Source of the DNA: Ectorhizobium quercum
GTDB taxonomy: Bacteria; Pseudomonadota; Alphaproteobacteria; Rhizobiales; Rhizobiaceae
Direction: 5' to 3'
NCBI RefSeq assembly: GCF_026552795.1
Contig: NZ_JANFPI010000001.1
Coordinates: forward strand, 682,001 to 746,000
DNA: 64,000 nt
Shown one piece after another: positions 18,167 through 29,022 of the stretch. How positions within the stretch are numbered: position 1 is the first letter of the stretch; every line of letters begins with the position of its first letter. The position numbers and the translations under genes were made by a program. Under the pieces are notes generated by a model that saw only the letters and a program-made list of their open reading frames with translations, was not told the origin of the DNA and ran no database searches.

Positions 18167-21100
18167 ATGACCACGACCATTTCTTCCCTGCCCGTCAGCG
18201 TCATCAGGTCTCTTTCGACGGCCGCGGTCGCTGCGTGGACGACGGAAGATGTGGCCTCGCTGACCTCGGCGCAGATCACGGCGCTGTCCTCGGTGCAGAT
18301 CGCTGCGCTGGACACGGAGGATGTGGATACACTCACCACCCAGCAGCTTCGCGCCATTTCGTCCGGCGCCATCGTCGGGCTGACGCTCGATCAACTTGCC
18401 GTCCTCGGCCAGAGCGACATCGAAAACCTCAGCGGCAACCAGGTGGCGGCGCTCACCACCACGCAGCTCAGCGCCCTGACGACCAGCCAGGTCGAGGCGT
18501 TCACCACCTCGCAGGTCAGTTCGCTCAGCGCCGCGCAACTGGCGGTCCTGAGCGCGGAGGACCTTGCGACGTTCACGACCGAGGAGATGGCCGCGCTCAG
18601 CGACATCGCCGTTTCGGGCCTCAGCCCGGAGGTCATCGGCGCTCTTCCCCCGGAGCATATCGCGGCCTTGAGCACGAGCGCGATCGCGCGCCTGAAAACC
18701 GCCCAGGTCGCCGCCCTGACGCCGGCTCAGGTTGCTGCGCTGACGACGGTCCAGGTCGGTGTCCTCAAGGCGTCGCAGGTCGCGGTGCTGGATCTGGAGG
18801 ACGTCGCCGCGTTTTCGACCGCACAGATCGCCGCCCTGAGCACGGCGGCCGTCGCGGGCTTCACGTCCGGCCAGATCGGCGCCCTAAACATCACCCAGCT
18901 CGAGGCATTCTCGTCCGCGCAGGTGAAGGCGCTGACTTCCACGCAGCTTTCCGCTCTGAACGCCGATACCATATCGGCGTTCTCCACCGCGGATATGGCG
19001 GCCATCGGCAACAAGGCGGTTTCCGGGCTGAGCACGGCCGTCATCGCGTCTCTCTTGACCGCGCAGATCGCCGCCTTGAGCACCGTGGCGATCGCGGGCC
19101 TGACGACCGCGCAGATCGGCGCCCTCGGGACGGCTCAGGCCGAGGCGCTGACCTCCATCCAGGTCGCCGCCCTCGGCGCGGCGCAACTGTCGGCCCTCGG
19201 TTCGGACAATATCGCGACGTTCTCGACTGCGGACATGGCGGCCATCGGCTACAAGGCGGCGACGGGTCTGGATACGGCTATCATCGCCTCCCTGTCCACG
19301 GCGCAGGTCGCGGCCCTGAACACGAACGTGATCGCACGTCTGACGACCGCCCAGATCGAGGCCCTGTCCACCGCCCAGATCGGCGCGATCACCACCACCC
19401 AGGCCAAGGCCCTGACGGCGGCGCAGGTGTCGGCGTTCAGCGTGGACGACATCGGCGTGATGTCCACCGGCACCATCGCGTCTCTGGGGTCGGGCGTCAT
19501 CGCCGCCTTGTCGACCATCCAGATCGCCGCCTTGTCGACCGGCCAGGCCGCGGCGTTCTCCGCCGCCCAGATCAAGGCGCTGGGTTCCGCGCAGCTCATT
19601 GCGCTCGGAACCGAAAAGATCGCGGTATTTTCCACCGAGGGGATTGCCGCCATCAGCAGCAAGGCCATATCGGGCCTGAGCACGGATGTCATCGCCGCAT
19701 TCTCCACCGCCCAGATCGCGGCGCTGGGCACGGCCACGGTCGCGGGCCTGACCACTGCGCAGGTCGATGCCTTGTCCACCAGCCAGCTCGAGGCTCTCAC
19801 CTCCGCGCAGGTGAAGGCGCTGACCTCCGCCCAACTGGCGGTCCTCGACGCGGACGACCTGGCGGTCTTTTCGATAGACGACATCGCGGCGATCACCAGC
19901 AAGGGCATATCCGGCCTGAGTACCGATGTCATCGCGGCGCTGACCTCCGCCCAGGTCGCCGTGCTGAGCACGAGCGCGGTCGCGGGCCTGACGACGGCGC
20001 AGGTGAACGTTCTGTCGGCCCAGCAGGTGGAAGCGCTGTCGTCGGCGCAGGTCACGGTGTTGAGCGCCAAACAGGCCGCCGCGCTCAGCCTCGACGCGAT
20101 TCCCGGACTGTCCACCGATCAGATTGCCGCGTTGAAGACGACCGCGGTCACGGGACTCGGCGCGGAGCAGATCGCGGCCCTCTCCGCCGCTCAGGTCGAG
20201 GCCCTGTCCGTCACGCAGGTCGCGGTTCTCAGCTCCGCGCAGCTTGCGGCCTTCGACGCCGACGACATTGCATTGTTCTCGACGGCCGAGATCGCCGCCC
20301 TTAGCAGCAAGGCCGTGTCCGGCCTGTCGACGGATGTAATCGCCGCGCTGACGACCGCCCAGATCGCGTCCTTGAGCATCAGCGCCACGTCCGGCCTGAC
20401 CTCGGAACAGATCGCGGCCTTTTCCACCGCGCAGGTCGATACGCTGTCCGCCGCGCAGATTGCCGCCCTCAACTCGGTGCAGCTTTCCGGCCTCGACGTC
20501 GACGATATCGGGACATTCTCGACGGCGGACATCGCCGCCATCGGTTCCGCTGCCATATCGGGATTGTCGACGGAGCTGATCGCGGCCCTGTCGTCCGAGC
20601 AGATCGCCGCCTTGAGCACGGGCGCCGCTTCAAGACTGACGACCGCCCAGATCGGCGCTCTGACCACCGGCCAGATTGCGGCGCTCACCACCAGGCAGCT
20701 CGCCGTCTTGAGCGCGACGCAGGCTGCCGCATTGGGCGCGGACGGCATCGCGGCCTTGTCGACCGCGCAGCTCTCGGTCCTGAATACGTCGGGTATTTCG
20801 AGCCTCTCCTCCGAGCAGATCGACGCCCTGACCGCCGAGCAGCTTGCCGCCCTGTCCACCAAGCAGATCGCAGCGCTGAGTTCCGGACAGGTCGCCGCCT
20901 TGGGCACCGACGGTATTGCAGCCCTTTCCACCGCGCAGATCGCGGCCTTGAGCACGGCCGGCATCAAGGGGCTCGCGGCCGGCCAGATCGATGCCCTGAG
21001 CACCGCGCAGATGGAGGCGCTGACGGCGGCCCAGGTCGGCGCTCTCAGCGCCGAGCAGCTCGATGCTCTCGATGCGAACGACATCGCCGTCTTCTCTTCC

Positions 21101-24100
21101 CAGGACATCGCGGCGATCGGTTCGGCTGCCATATCGGGCCTGTCGACGGCCGTCATCGCCACGCTCTCGACGGCTCAGCTCGCGGCCTTGAGCGCCTCCG
21201 GCATATCGGGCCTCTCCACGGCGCAAGTCGACGCGCTGGGCGCCGGCCAGCTTTCGGCCCTGTCCACCCGGCAGGTCGCGGCGTTGAATTCCGCGCAGGT
21301 CGGAGCCCTCGGCACGGACGGTCTCGCGGCTCTTTCGACCACGCAGGTCGCCGCGCTGAGCACCTCCGGTATTTCGGGGCTTTCCACCCGGCAGATCGAC
21401 GCGCTGAGCACCGCACAGGCGGCGGCATTGACGACAATCCAGGTCGGCGCCCTCAGCGCCGCGCAGCTTGAGGCCTTCGGCACGGACGACATCGCCGTCT
21501 TCTCGACGGGCGACATCGCGGCCATCGGTTCGGGTGCCATATCGGGCCTGTCCACCGCCCAGATCGTCGCCCTTTCGACGGCGCAGGTCGCCGCGCTGAG
21601 CACCTCCGGCATTTCGGGACTTTCGACCCGGCAGATCGACGCGCTGGGCACCGCGCAGCTTTCGGCCCTGTCCACCCGGCAGATCGCGACGTTGAGTTCC
21701 GCGCAGGTTGCCGCGCTCGGCACCTCGGACATATCGGCCCTTTCGACGGCGCAGATCGCGGCGCTGAGCACGGCGGGCATCGCCGGGCTGTCGACCGGGC
21801 AGATCGCCGCCCTGAGCACGGCCCAGGCCGAAGCGCTGACAAGCGCCCAGGTCGGCTCCCTCAGTTCCAGGCAGGCCGCCGTTCTCGGCACCGACAACAT
21901 CGCGACCTTCTCGACGGCCGATGTGGCGGCCCTGAGCGCGGATGCCGTCTCGGCCCTGTCCTCCGGCATGATCGCCGCCCTTTCGACCGCGCAGATCGCG
22001 GCGTTGAGCACGGCGGGCATATCCGGCCTCTCCTCGCAGCAGATCGTGGCCATGAGCGCCGCCCAGGTCGCGGCTTTCTCCACGCGGCAGATCGCGGCGC
22101 TGAATTCTGCCCAGATCGCGGCGCTGTCCACCAGCAACATGGCGGCCCTTTCCACACGGGAAATCGCTGCGATCAGCTCGAGCGCCATCGCGGGATTGTC
22201 AACGGGCACGATCGCGGCGCTTTCGGCCGAACAGGTCGCGGCGCTGAGCACGGCCGGCATTTCCGGCCTGACCACGGCCCAGATCGCCGCCCTGAGCGCC
22301 AGCCAGATCGACGCCCTGAGCACGCTCCAGCTCGCCGCGCTGGGTTCCAGACAGGTCTCGGCGCTGGGCACGGAGGACATTGCCGCCCTGACGACCGCGC
22401 AGATCGCCGCGCTTGGCACAGCCGCCATCGCGGGCCTGACCACGGCGCAGATCGCCGCCCTGAGCATCGACCAGGTGGAGGCGCTGACGAGCCTTCAGGT
22501 CGGGGCGCTCACGTCGCGGCAGCTTGCCGCTCTCAGCGCGGCCGAGATCGCGGTCTTCTCGACGAAGGACATCGCCGCGATCAGTGCCGGCGCCATCGCC
22601 GGACTGTCGGCGAGCGCGCTCGCCGCCCTTTCGACGGAACAGATCGCGGCCTTGAGCACCGCCGGCATATCCGGCCTTGCCACCGGCCAGATCGCGGCCC
22701 TGACCACCCTCCAGATCGGCGCCCTCAATGCGGAGCAGATCGGTGCGCTCGGCTCGCAGCAGGTCGCCGCGCTCGGCACGAATGACATCACGGCGCTTTC
22801 GACCGACCAGATCGCCGCCCTGAGCACGGCGGCCATCGCCGGACTTTCCACCGGGCAGATCGCGTCGCTTTCGACCGAGCAGGCGGAGGCGCTGACGAGC
22901 CTTCAGGTCGCGGCGCTCACGTCGCGGCAGGTCGCTGCTCTCAGTGCGGCCGAGATTGCGGTCTTCTCGACGAAGGACATTGCCGCGCTCAGCGCCAGTG
23001 CCATCGCCGGATTGTCGGCGAGCGTGATCGCCGCCCTTTCGACCGAACAGATCGGCGCGCTGAGCACGGCTGGCATCGCGGGGCTTTCGACGGCCCAGAT
23101 CGCCGCCTTGAGCGTGGCGCAGGTCGAATCGCTCGGCACGGCGCAGATCGGCTCCCTCAGCTCCCAGCAGGTCGCGGCGCTGGGCACCGCCGACATCGCC
23201 GCCCTTTCGACCGGCCAGATCGGCGCGCTGAGCACGGCGGGCATCGCTGCGCTGACGACCGCGCAGATCGTCGCGCTGAGCAACGAGCAGCTGGAGGCGC
23301 TGACCAGTACCCAGATCGGCGCCCTCACGTCCAAACAGGTGGCGGTTCTGGATGCGGACGATCTCGAGGCGCTTTCGGCGGACGGCATGGCAGCACTCAG
23401 TTCGAGAGCCGTTGCGGGATTGTCGACCGACACCATCGCCACGTTGACGACCGAACAGATCGCCGCGCTTTCGGCGGACGGCATATCCGGCCTGACCACC
23501 GGCCAGATCGCCGCGCTGACGACCGGGCAGGTCGAGGCGCTTTCCACCACGCAGGTGGCAGCGCTCAGCGCCAGGCAGGTTGCGGCGCTCGGTGCCGAGG
23601 ATATCGCGGTTCTCTCGACCGCACAGGTCGCCGCCTTGAGCACGACCGGCATCGCCGGGCTTTCGGCAAGCCAGGTCGCGGCGCTCAGCGTCGATCAGGT
23701 CGAGGCGCTGACGAGCGTGCAGGTGGGGGCATTCAGCTCCGTGCAGGTCGCCGCTCTCGGCACGGACGGTCTGGCGGTCTTCTCGGACGAGGACATTGCG
23801 GCGCTCAGCGCCAGTGCCGTTCTGGGATTGTCGACGGGCACGATCGCCGCGCTGACGACCGGGCAGATCGCCGCCCTGGGCACGGCGGGCGTCAGCGGTC
23901 TTTCGACCGGCCAGATCGCGGCGCTCAGCGTCGATCAGGTCGAAGCGCTGACGGCCGGACAGGTCGGGGCCCTGAGCGCCCGGCAGCTCGGGGCGCTCGG
24001 CATCGACGGCTTCGAGGTTTTCTCTGACGAGGACATCGCAGCGATCAGCGGCACCGCCATTTCGGGATTGTCGACGGACATGATCGCCGCGCTGACGACC

Positions 24101-25246
24101 TGGCAGATCGCGCTGCTGAGCACCGCCGGCATCGCCGGTCTTTCGACCGGCCAGATCGCGGCGCTCAGCGCCGATCAGGTCGAGGCCCTGACGACCGGGC
24201 AGGTCGGCGCGCTGACCTCCAAGCAGGTCGCCGCGCTGGAAACGGCCGATATAGTGGCGTTCTCGGCGGCCCAGATCGCCGCCCTGAGTGCGGCAGGCGT
24301 CTCGGGCCTGACCAGCGGTCAGGTTGCGGTTCTGGATGTAGACCAGATCGACGCGTTGTCTACGGATCAGATCGCGGCCCTGAGCAAGGGCGGCGTCGCC
24401 GGACTGAGCCTGGAGGTTCTGGAACGGCTTTCGCCCGAAAAATTCGGGGCGATCGGTTCCGGGGCGATCGCTGGCCTGTCGACCGATTTCATCGCGGCCC
24501 TGACCGTCGCCGAGATCAACGCCCTCGCCACCGCCTTCATCTCCGGCCTCAGCAGCGCGCAGATCCACGCCCTGAGCGCGGGCCAGATCGCTGCCCTGTC
24601 CACCGACCAGATCGCGGCGCTGAGCCAGGATGGGGTCGCCGGATTGACGACGGAGGATATCGCGACCTTCTCGACCGCGGACCTCGTGGCGATCAGCTCG
24701 GCTGCGATCAAGGGATTGTCGACGCAGGTCATCGCGGCTCTTTCCACGGGCGAGATCGCCGTGCTGACGACGGGCCAGATCGCCGCGCTCGGCTACACCC
24801 AGGTGCTGGCCATGAGCACCGGCCAGATCGCCGCCTTGACCGCGTCGCAGATCGGCGCCCTGAACGCCATACAGGCCGCCGCCTTGGGGACGGACGACAT
24901 CGCCTTGTTCTCGACGGACGAGATCGCCGCCCTCGGCACGAGCGCCATTTCCGGTTTGACCACGGCGACCGTGGCCGCGCTGACGACCGCGCAGGCCGAG
25001 GCCCTGACGGCGATTCAGGTCGGCGCGCTGACCTCCGCCCAGGTCGCGGCCATGACCGCCGATCAGCTGGCGACCTTCTCGACCGAAGACATTGCCGCCT
25101 TCAGCGCGTCGGCCGTTGCCGGCCTGTCCACGGACGATATCGCAGGCATGTCGAGCAGCCAGCGAACCGCGCTGATGGAAAACCACATGGCCAACCTTTC
25201 CCCCGACCAGATCGCGGCGATCATCTCGTTCTATCTGGCGGCCTAA
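18167..25246 (+). CDS. Giant octapeptide-repeat protein (294 octads), function unknown
   Basis: I do not recognise this 2359-residue protein as a characterised family. After seven residues (MTTTISS) it consists of exactly 294 octads to the last residue, consensus L-S/T-T-A-Q-I-A-A, with no insertion, deletion or phase break. Position 1 is Leu (sometimes Phe, Ile, Met), position 2 Ser/Thr, position 5 often Gln, Asp or Glu, position 6 Ile/Val/Leu, positions 7-8 small. I saw no cysteine, and Trp, Tyr and His are rare. There is no Sec signal peptide, lipobox, membrane helix, RTX nonapeptide, LPXTG or autotransporter barrel. The ATG has AAGGA about 10 bases upstream. It lies between fliP and a TPR-type O-glycosyltransferase. 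A secreted, glycosylated surface or filament-associated protein is an inference; export through the flagellar apparatus is possible but untested. Confidence 0.9.
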   Translation: MTTTISSLPVSVIRSLSTAAVAAWTTEDVASLTSAQITALSSVQIAALDTEDVDTLTTQQLRAISSGAIVGLTLDQLAVLGQSDIENLSGNQVAALTTTQLSALTTSQVEAFTTSQVSSLSAAQLAVLSAEDLATFTTEEMAALSDIAVSGLSPEVIGALPPEHIAALSTSAIARLKTAQVAALTPAQVAALTTVQVGVLKASQVAVLDLEDVAAFSTAQIAALSTAAVAGFTSGQIGALNITQLEAFSSAQVKALTSTQLSALNADTISAFSTADMAAIGNKAVSGLSTAVIASLLTAQIAALSTVAIAGLTTAQIGALGTAQAEALTSIQVAALGAAQLSALGSDNIATFSTADMAAIGYKAATGLDTAIIASLSTAQVAALNTNVIARLTTAQIEALSTAQIGAITTTQAKALTAAQVSAFSVDDIGVMSTGTIASLGSGVIAALSTIQIAALSTGQAAAFSAAQIKALGSAQLIALGTEKIAVFSTEGIAAISSKAISGLSTDVIAAFSTAQIAALGTATVAGLTTAQVDALSTSQLEALTSAQVKALTSAQLAVLDADDLAVFSIDDIAAITSKGISGLSTDVIAALTSAQVAVLSTSAVAGLTTAQVNVLSAQQVEALSSAQVTVLSAKQAAALSLDAIPGLSTDQIAALKTTAVTGLGAEQIAALSAAQVEALSVTQVAVLSSAQLAAFDADDIALFSTAEIAALSSKAVSGLSTDVIAALTTAQIASLSISATSGLTSEQIAAFSTAQVDTLSAAQIAALNSVQLSGLDVDDIGTFSTADIAAIGSAAISGLSTELIAALSSEQIAALSTGAASRLTTAQIGALTTGQIAALTTRQLAVLSATQAAALGADGIAALSTAQLSVLNTSGISSLSSEQIDALTAEQLAALSTKQIAALSSGQVAALGTDGIAALSTAQIAALSTAGIKGLAAGQIDALSTAQMEALTAAQVGALSAEQLDALDANDIAVFSSQDIAAIGSAAISGLSTAVIATLSTAQLAALSASGISGLSTAQVDALGAGQLSALSTRQVAALNSAQVGALGTDGLAALSTTQVAALSTSGISGLSTRQIDALSTAQAAALTTIQVGALSAAQLEAFGTDDIAVFSTGDIAAIGSGAISGLSTAQIVALSTAQVAALSTSGISGLSTRQIDALGTAQLSALSTRQIATLSSAQVAALGTSDISALSTAQIAALSTAGIAGLSTGQIAALSTAQAEALTSAQVGSLSSRQAAVLGTDNIATFSTADVAALSADAVSALSSGMIAALSTAQIAALSTAGISGLSSQQIVAMSAAQVAAFSTRQIAALNSAQIAALSTSNMAALSTREIAAISSSAIAGLSTGTIAALSAEQVAALSTAGISGLTTAQIAALSASQIDALSTLQLAALGSRQVSALGTEDIAALTTAQIAALGTAAIAGLTTAQIAALSIDQVEALTSLQVGALTSRQLAALSAAEIAVFSTKDIAAISAGAIAGLSASALAALSTEQIAALSTAGISGLATGQIAALTTLQIGALNAEQIGALGSQQVAALGTNDITALSTDQIAALSTAAIAGLSTGQIASLSTEQAEALTSLQVAALTSRQVAALSAAEIAVFSTKDIAALSASAIAGLSASVIAALSTEQIGALSTAGIAGLSTAQIAALSVAQVESLGTAQIGSLSSQQVAALGTADIAALSTGQIGALSTAGIAALTTAQIVALSNEQLEALTSTQIGALTSKQVAVLDADDLEALSADGMAALSSRAVAGLSTDTIATLTTEQIAALSADGISGLTTGQIAALTTGQVEALSTTQVAALSARQVAALGAEDIAVLSTAQVAALSTTGIAGLSASQVAALSVDQVEALTSVQVGAFSSVQVAALGTDGLAVFSDEDIAALSASAVLGLSTGTIAALTTGQIAALGTAGVSGLSTGQIAALSVDQVEALTAGQVGALSARQLGALGIDGFEVFSDEDIAAISGTAISGLSTDMIAALTTWQIALLSTAGIAGLSTGQIAALSADQVEALTTGQVGALTSKQVAALETADIVAFSAAQIAALSAAGVSGLTSGQVAVLDVDQIDALSTDQIAALSKGGVAGLSLEVLERLSPEKFGAIGSGAIAGLSTDFIAALTVAEINALATAFISGLSSAQIHALSAGQIAALSTDQIAALSQDGVAGLTTEDIATFSTADLVAISSAAIKGLSTQVIAALSTGEIAVLTTGQIAALGYTQVLAMSTGQIAALTASQIGALNAIQAAALGTDDIALFSTDEIAALGTSAISGLTTATVAALTTAQAEALTAIQVGALTSAQVAAMTADQLATFSTEDIAAFSASAVAGLSTDDIAGMSSSQRTALMENHMANLSPDQIAAIISFYLAA
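18188..25243 (+). repeat. Tandem 24-bp coding repeat in 240-bp and 168-bp modules
   Basis: 294 consecutive 24-bp units fill the gene. Marker octads of the type F/L-S-x-x-D/E-I/M-A-A occur at units 17, 34, 44, 61, 71, 88, 98, 122, 139, 156, 166, 183, 200, 217, 234, 244, 261, 271, 281 and 288. The intervals are 17, 10, 24 or 7 units, so modules of 10 (80 aa, 240 bp) and 7 (56 aa, 168 bp) explain the whole series. Neighbouring 408-bp blocks, such as those starting near 22556 and 22964, are very similar at the DNA level. Confidence 0.92.
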
Positions 25247-25262
25247 CGTCGGGGACATGCAT

Positions 25263-25286
25263 CCGATGCCGTTCCCGCGGCATCGG
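25263..25286 (+). terminator. Hairpin after the giant repeat gene
   Basis: CCGATGCCG at 25263-25271 pairs with CGGCATCGG at 25278-25286 across a 6-base loop, 17 bases after the stop. No T tract follows, so the next gene may still be co-transcribed. Confidence 0.45.
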
Positions 25287-25419
25287 GCGCATCTGTCGGC
25301 CATTGCGGCCGCCGGGTCATCAGCCCGACGCAAGTTCATTCCGGTAAACGGCAGGACAAACCATGTTGCGCGTGGTTCGCCACGCCCGTGCCACCGGATT
25401 ATCTTGTCGCAGGATCTCG

Positions 25420-27453
25420 ATGAACGCCAATAGCACCACCCTAGCGAAACAGGCCTCGCCGTTTGCCATCTTGCTGTTGCGGGCGCGCCGCCAGCAATTG
25501 TCCCTGCACGACCTGTTCCAGGCCGCCGAAACGCTGACGGCCACTGGCCAGCAGGCCCAGGCGGTCGAACTCTACAAGACGTGGATCGCATTCAACGATA
25601 CGAATGCCCTGCTCCACATGGTCTATTTCAACTATTCCGTGGCCCTGGGGCAGGTCGGAGACACGGCGGGGGCCATCAATGCCCTGCGCGCCTGCCTGAA
25701 GCTCGACCCGCTGTTCGGCGCAGCGCATATCAATCTCGGCCGGGCCCTCGAAGACAACGGCCTGACCGGAGAGGCCATTCAGCAATGGCGCAGCTTCACG
25801 GAGAGCACGGCGGAACTGACGCCGGACCGGCTCAATTACCGGCTGCTGAGCCTTCAGCACATCGGCCGCGTTCTCGAAAACGTAGGAATGCTCGAAGAAT
25901 CCGAATCGGTACTGTGGAACGCCATCGAGCTGCGTCCCGACCTGTCCGAAGCCGCACAACACTGGATGCCGTTGCGGCAGCGTCAGTGCAAGTGGCCAAT
26001 GCTCGCGACCTCGCCGCATGTATCGGCGAAGCATCTGATCGACGCCATGTCGCCGATGACGCTCGCCTGCTATGCGGATGATCCCCTGTTCCAGCTCGCC
26101 AAGGCGCACCGCTATAACCGCTATCTCGTCGGGCGGCCCGACACCAGCGAGGTGCCCCGTCCCCAGCCGAAGCTCAAGTCCTGCACCGGAAAGCGCGTGC
26201 GCGTCGGCTATCTGTCGTCGGACCTGCGCGACCACGCGGTCGGTTTCGCGCTCTGCGAGGTGCTGGAACTGCACGACAAGGAGAGCGTCGAGATCTACGC
26301 CTATTATTGCGGCGAGCCGCGCACTGGCGATGCGACGCAGGACCGGATCAGGAATGCCGTGGATTGCTGGCGCGATATCGCCGCGATGAGCAATGTCGCC
26401 GCCGCAAGGCAGATCGTCGACGATGAAATCGACATCCTGATCGACGTCAACGGTTATACGAAACATGCCCGCGCGGCGATTTTCGCCTACCGGCCGGCAC
26501 CGGTGATCGTGAATTTCTGCGGTTTTCCGGGAACGACGGGAAGCCCTTTTCACCAGTACGTCATCACCGACGGGCAGATCGTGCCGCCGGAATACGAGAT
26601 CTACTATTCCGAAAAGGTCCTGCGGATTCCCTGCGACCAGCCCGTCGACCGCAAGCGCAAGGTTGCCGAAAGGCCGAGCCGGGCCGCCGCCGGTCTGCCG
26701 GAGGATGCGTTCGTCTATGTGTGCTTCAACGGCATGCAGAAGATCACGGAGGCCTGTTTTACGCGCTGGATGACGATTCTTTCGGCGACGCCCGGCAGCG
26801 TGCTGTGGCTGCTGGGCGGGGAAAAGGACGTCGATCAGCGGCTGCGCAAGCTGGCCGAGCAAAGCGGCGTGGCGCCAGAGCGCCTGATCTTCGCGCCCAA
26901 GGCCGCCAATCCCGACCATCTCGCCCGCATTGGTCTCGCCGACCTTTTCCTCGACACGTTTCCCTACGGCGCGCATTCGACGGCGGCCGACGCCATCACG
27001 ATGGGGACACCGGTGCTGACGGTTCCGGGAAAGAGTTTCGCGTCCCGCTTCTGCTCGTCGATCGTCAAGGCCGCCGGCATTCCCGAACTGGTCTGCAAGG
27101 ACCAGGACGACTATGTGAGCCGCGCCATCGGTTTCGCGCAGAATCCCGCTTCGCTGGCGGCGGTGCGCGAAAGCCTGCAACGGCAGAGGGAAACCTGCGT
27201 CCTGCGCGACATGCCGGCTCTCGCACGCCGTCTGGAGGAACTGTTCTGGCAGATGCAGGGCGAGGCCGAACGCGGCGAGACGCCGGTTCCCGATCTGCGC
27301 AATCTCGACGTCTATTACGAAATCGGCGCGGAACTCGTTCAGGAAAACATGGATTTCAGCGACGACGGCGCCTATCGCCAGCGCTACCGCGAAAAGCTGG
27401 CGCAATGGAACGACTACGCGCCGCTGCTGCCCGACGCCCGCCTCTGGCCCTGA
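25420..27453 (+). CDS. TPR-SPINDLY-type O-linked glycosyltransferase (GT41 family)
   Basis: Proteins of this class transfer a sugar from a nucleotide donor to Ser/Thr of proteins; eukaryotic OGT and bacterial flagellin-modifying FlmG-type enzymes belong here. From ATG 25420 (677 residues; CAGGAT upstream) the first ~180 residues are TPR-like helices, for example DTAGAINALRACLKLDP. The catalytic lobes show SSDLRDHAVGF (~264-274, with the conserved His), FCGFPGTTG (~365), a YVCFNGMQKITEACF segment, and DTFPYGAHSTAADAI then GTPVLTVPGKSFASR (~511 on), which match the OGT donor-site motifs. The gene is 173 bases after the giant repeat gene and upstream of the flagellins, so either could be its acceptor. 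The donor sugar cannot be read from sequence. Confidence 0.88.
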   Translation: MNANSTTLAKQASPFAILLLRARRQQLSLHDLFQAAETLTATGQQAQAVELYKTWIAFNDTNALLHMVYFNYSVALGQVGDTAGAINALRACLKLDPLFGAAHINLGRALEDNGLTGEAIQQWRSFTESTAELTPDRLNYRLLSLQHIGRVLENVGMLEESESVLWNAIELRPDLSEAAQHWMPLRQRQCKWPMLATSPHVSAKHLIDAMSPMTLACYADDPLFQLAKAHRYNRYLVGRPDTSEVPRPQPKLKSCTGKRVRVGYLSSDLRDHAVGFALCEVLELHDKESVEIYAYYCGEPRTGDATQDRIRNAVDCWRDIAAMSNVAAARQIVDDEIDILIDVNGYTKHARAAIFAYRPAPVIVNFCGFPGTTGSPFHQYVITDGQIVPPEYEIYYSEKVLRIPCDQPVDRKRKVAERPSRAAAGLPEDAFVYVCFNGMQKITEACFTRWMTILSATPGSVLWLLGGEKDVDQRLRKLAEQSGVAPERLIFAPKAANPDHLARIGLADLFLDTFPYGAHSTAADAITMGTPVLTVPGKSFASRFCSSIVKAAGIPELVCKDQDDYVSRAIGFAQNPASLAAVRESLQRQRETCVLRDMPALARRLEELFWQMQGEAERGETPVPDLRNLDVYYEIGAELVQENMDFSDDGAYRQRYREKLAQWNDYAPLLPDARLWP

Positions 27454-27484
27454 GCGGGCATCCGGTTCCGCCCTCGGGCGGAAC

Positions 27485-28817
<1,333 letters not shown>

Positions 28818-29022
28818 TTAACCATGCCGACGGCAGGGGGCCGGGGAGGGGGCTGGATTTAACGGGTTGGCAAGCTTTGGCTGCAAAATTGACCCCACAT
28901 GACGGGTTTGGTCTTCCAAACGAAAGCGGAACCGAGTGGCATGATGCCGGTCCGTCATCACCGGTAATAGCAATATAGTCCGGTATGTCCTCACCAAAGT
29001 CACGCGTTTAGGGGACACTCCA

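Noticed and set aside
17947..20304. 785-codon plus-strand open frame rich in His, Gly, Arg and Asp
   Set aside because: It is an out-of-frame shadow of the octapeptide gene, with the repeat read in another phase.
18188..25243. CRISPR array or non-coding satellite
   Set aside because: The repeat is coding, with variable third positions, no spacers and an intact 7-kb reading frame.
18167..25246. RTX toxin/adhesin or ice-nucleation protein
   Set aside because: No GGxGxD nonapeptides and no AGYGSTxT octapeptides; the unit L-S/T-T-A-Q-I-A-A is different.
22199..25591. 1130-codon open frame on the minus strand, rich in RGGD and RRGDL repeats
   Set aside because: It is the antisense of the 24-bp coding repeat; a GC-rich repeat keeps stops out of opposite frames. 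It has no start context, and the plus-strand frame explains the periodicity.
28867..28890. Copy of the flagellar box before the first flagellin gene (GGCAAG near 28869)
   Set aside because: The downstream TA element is missing at the required spacing (AAA instead), so it does not fit the consensus.
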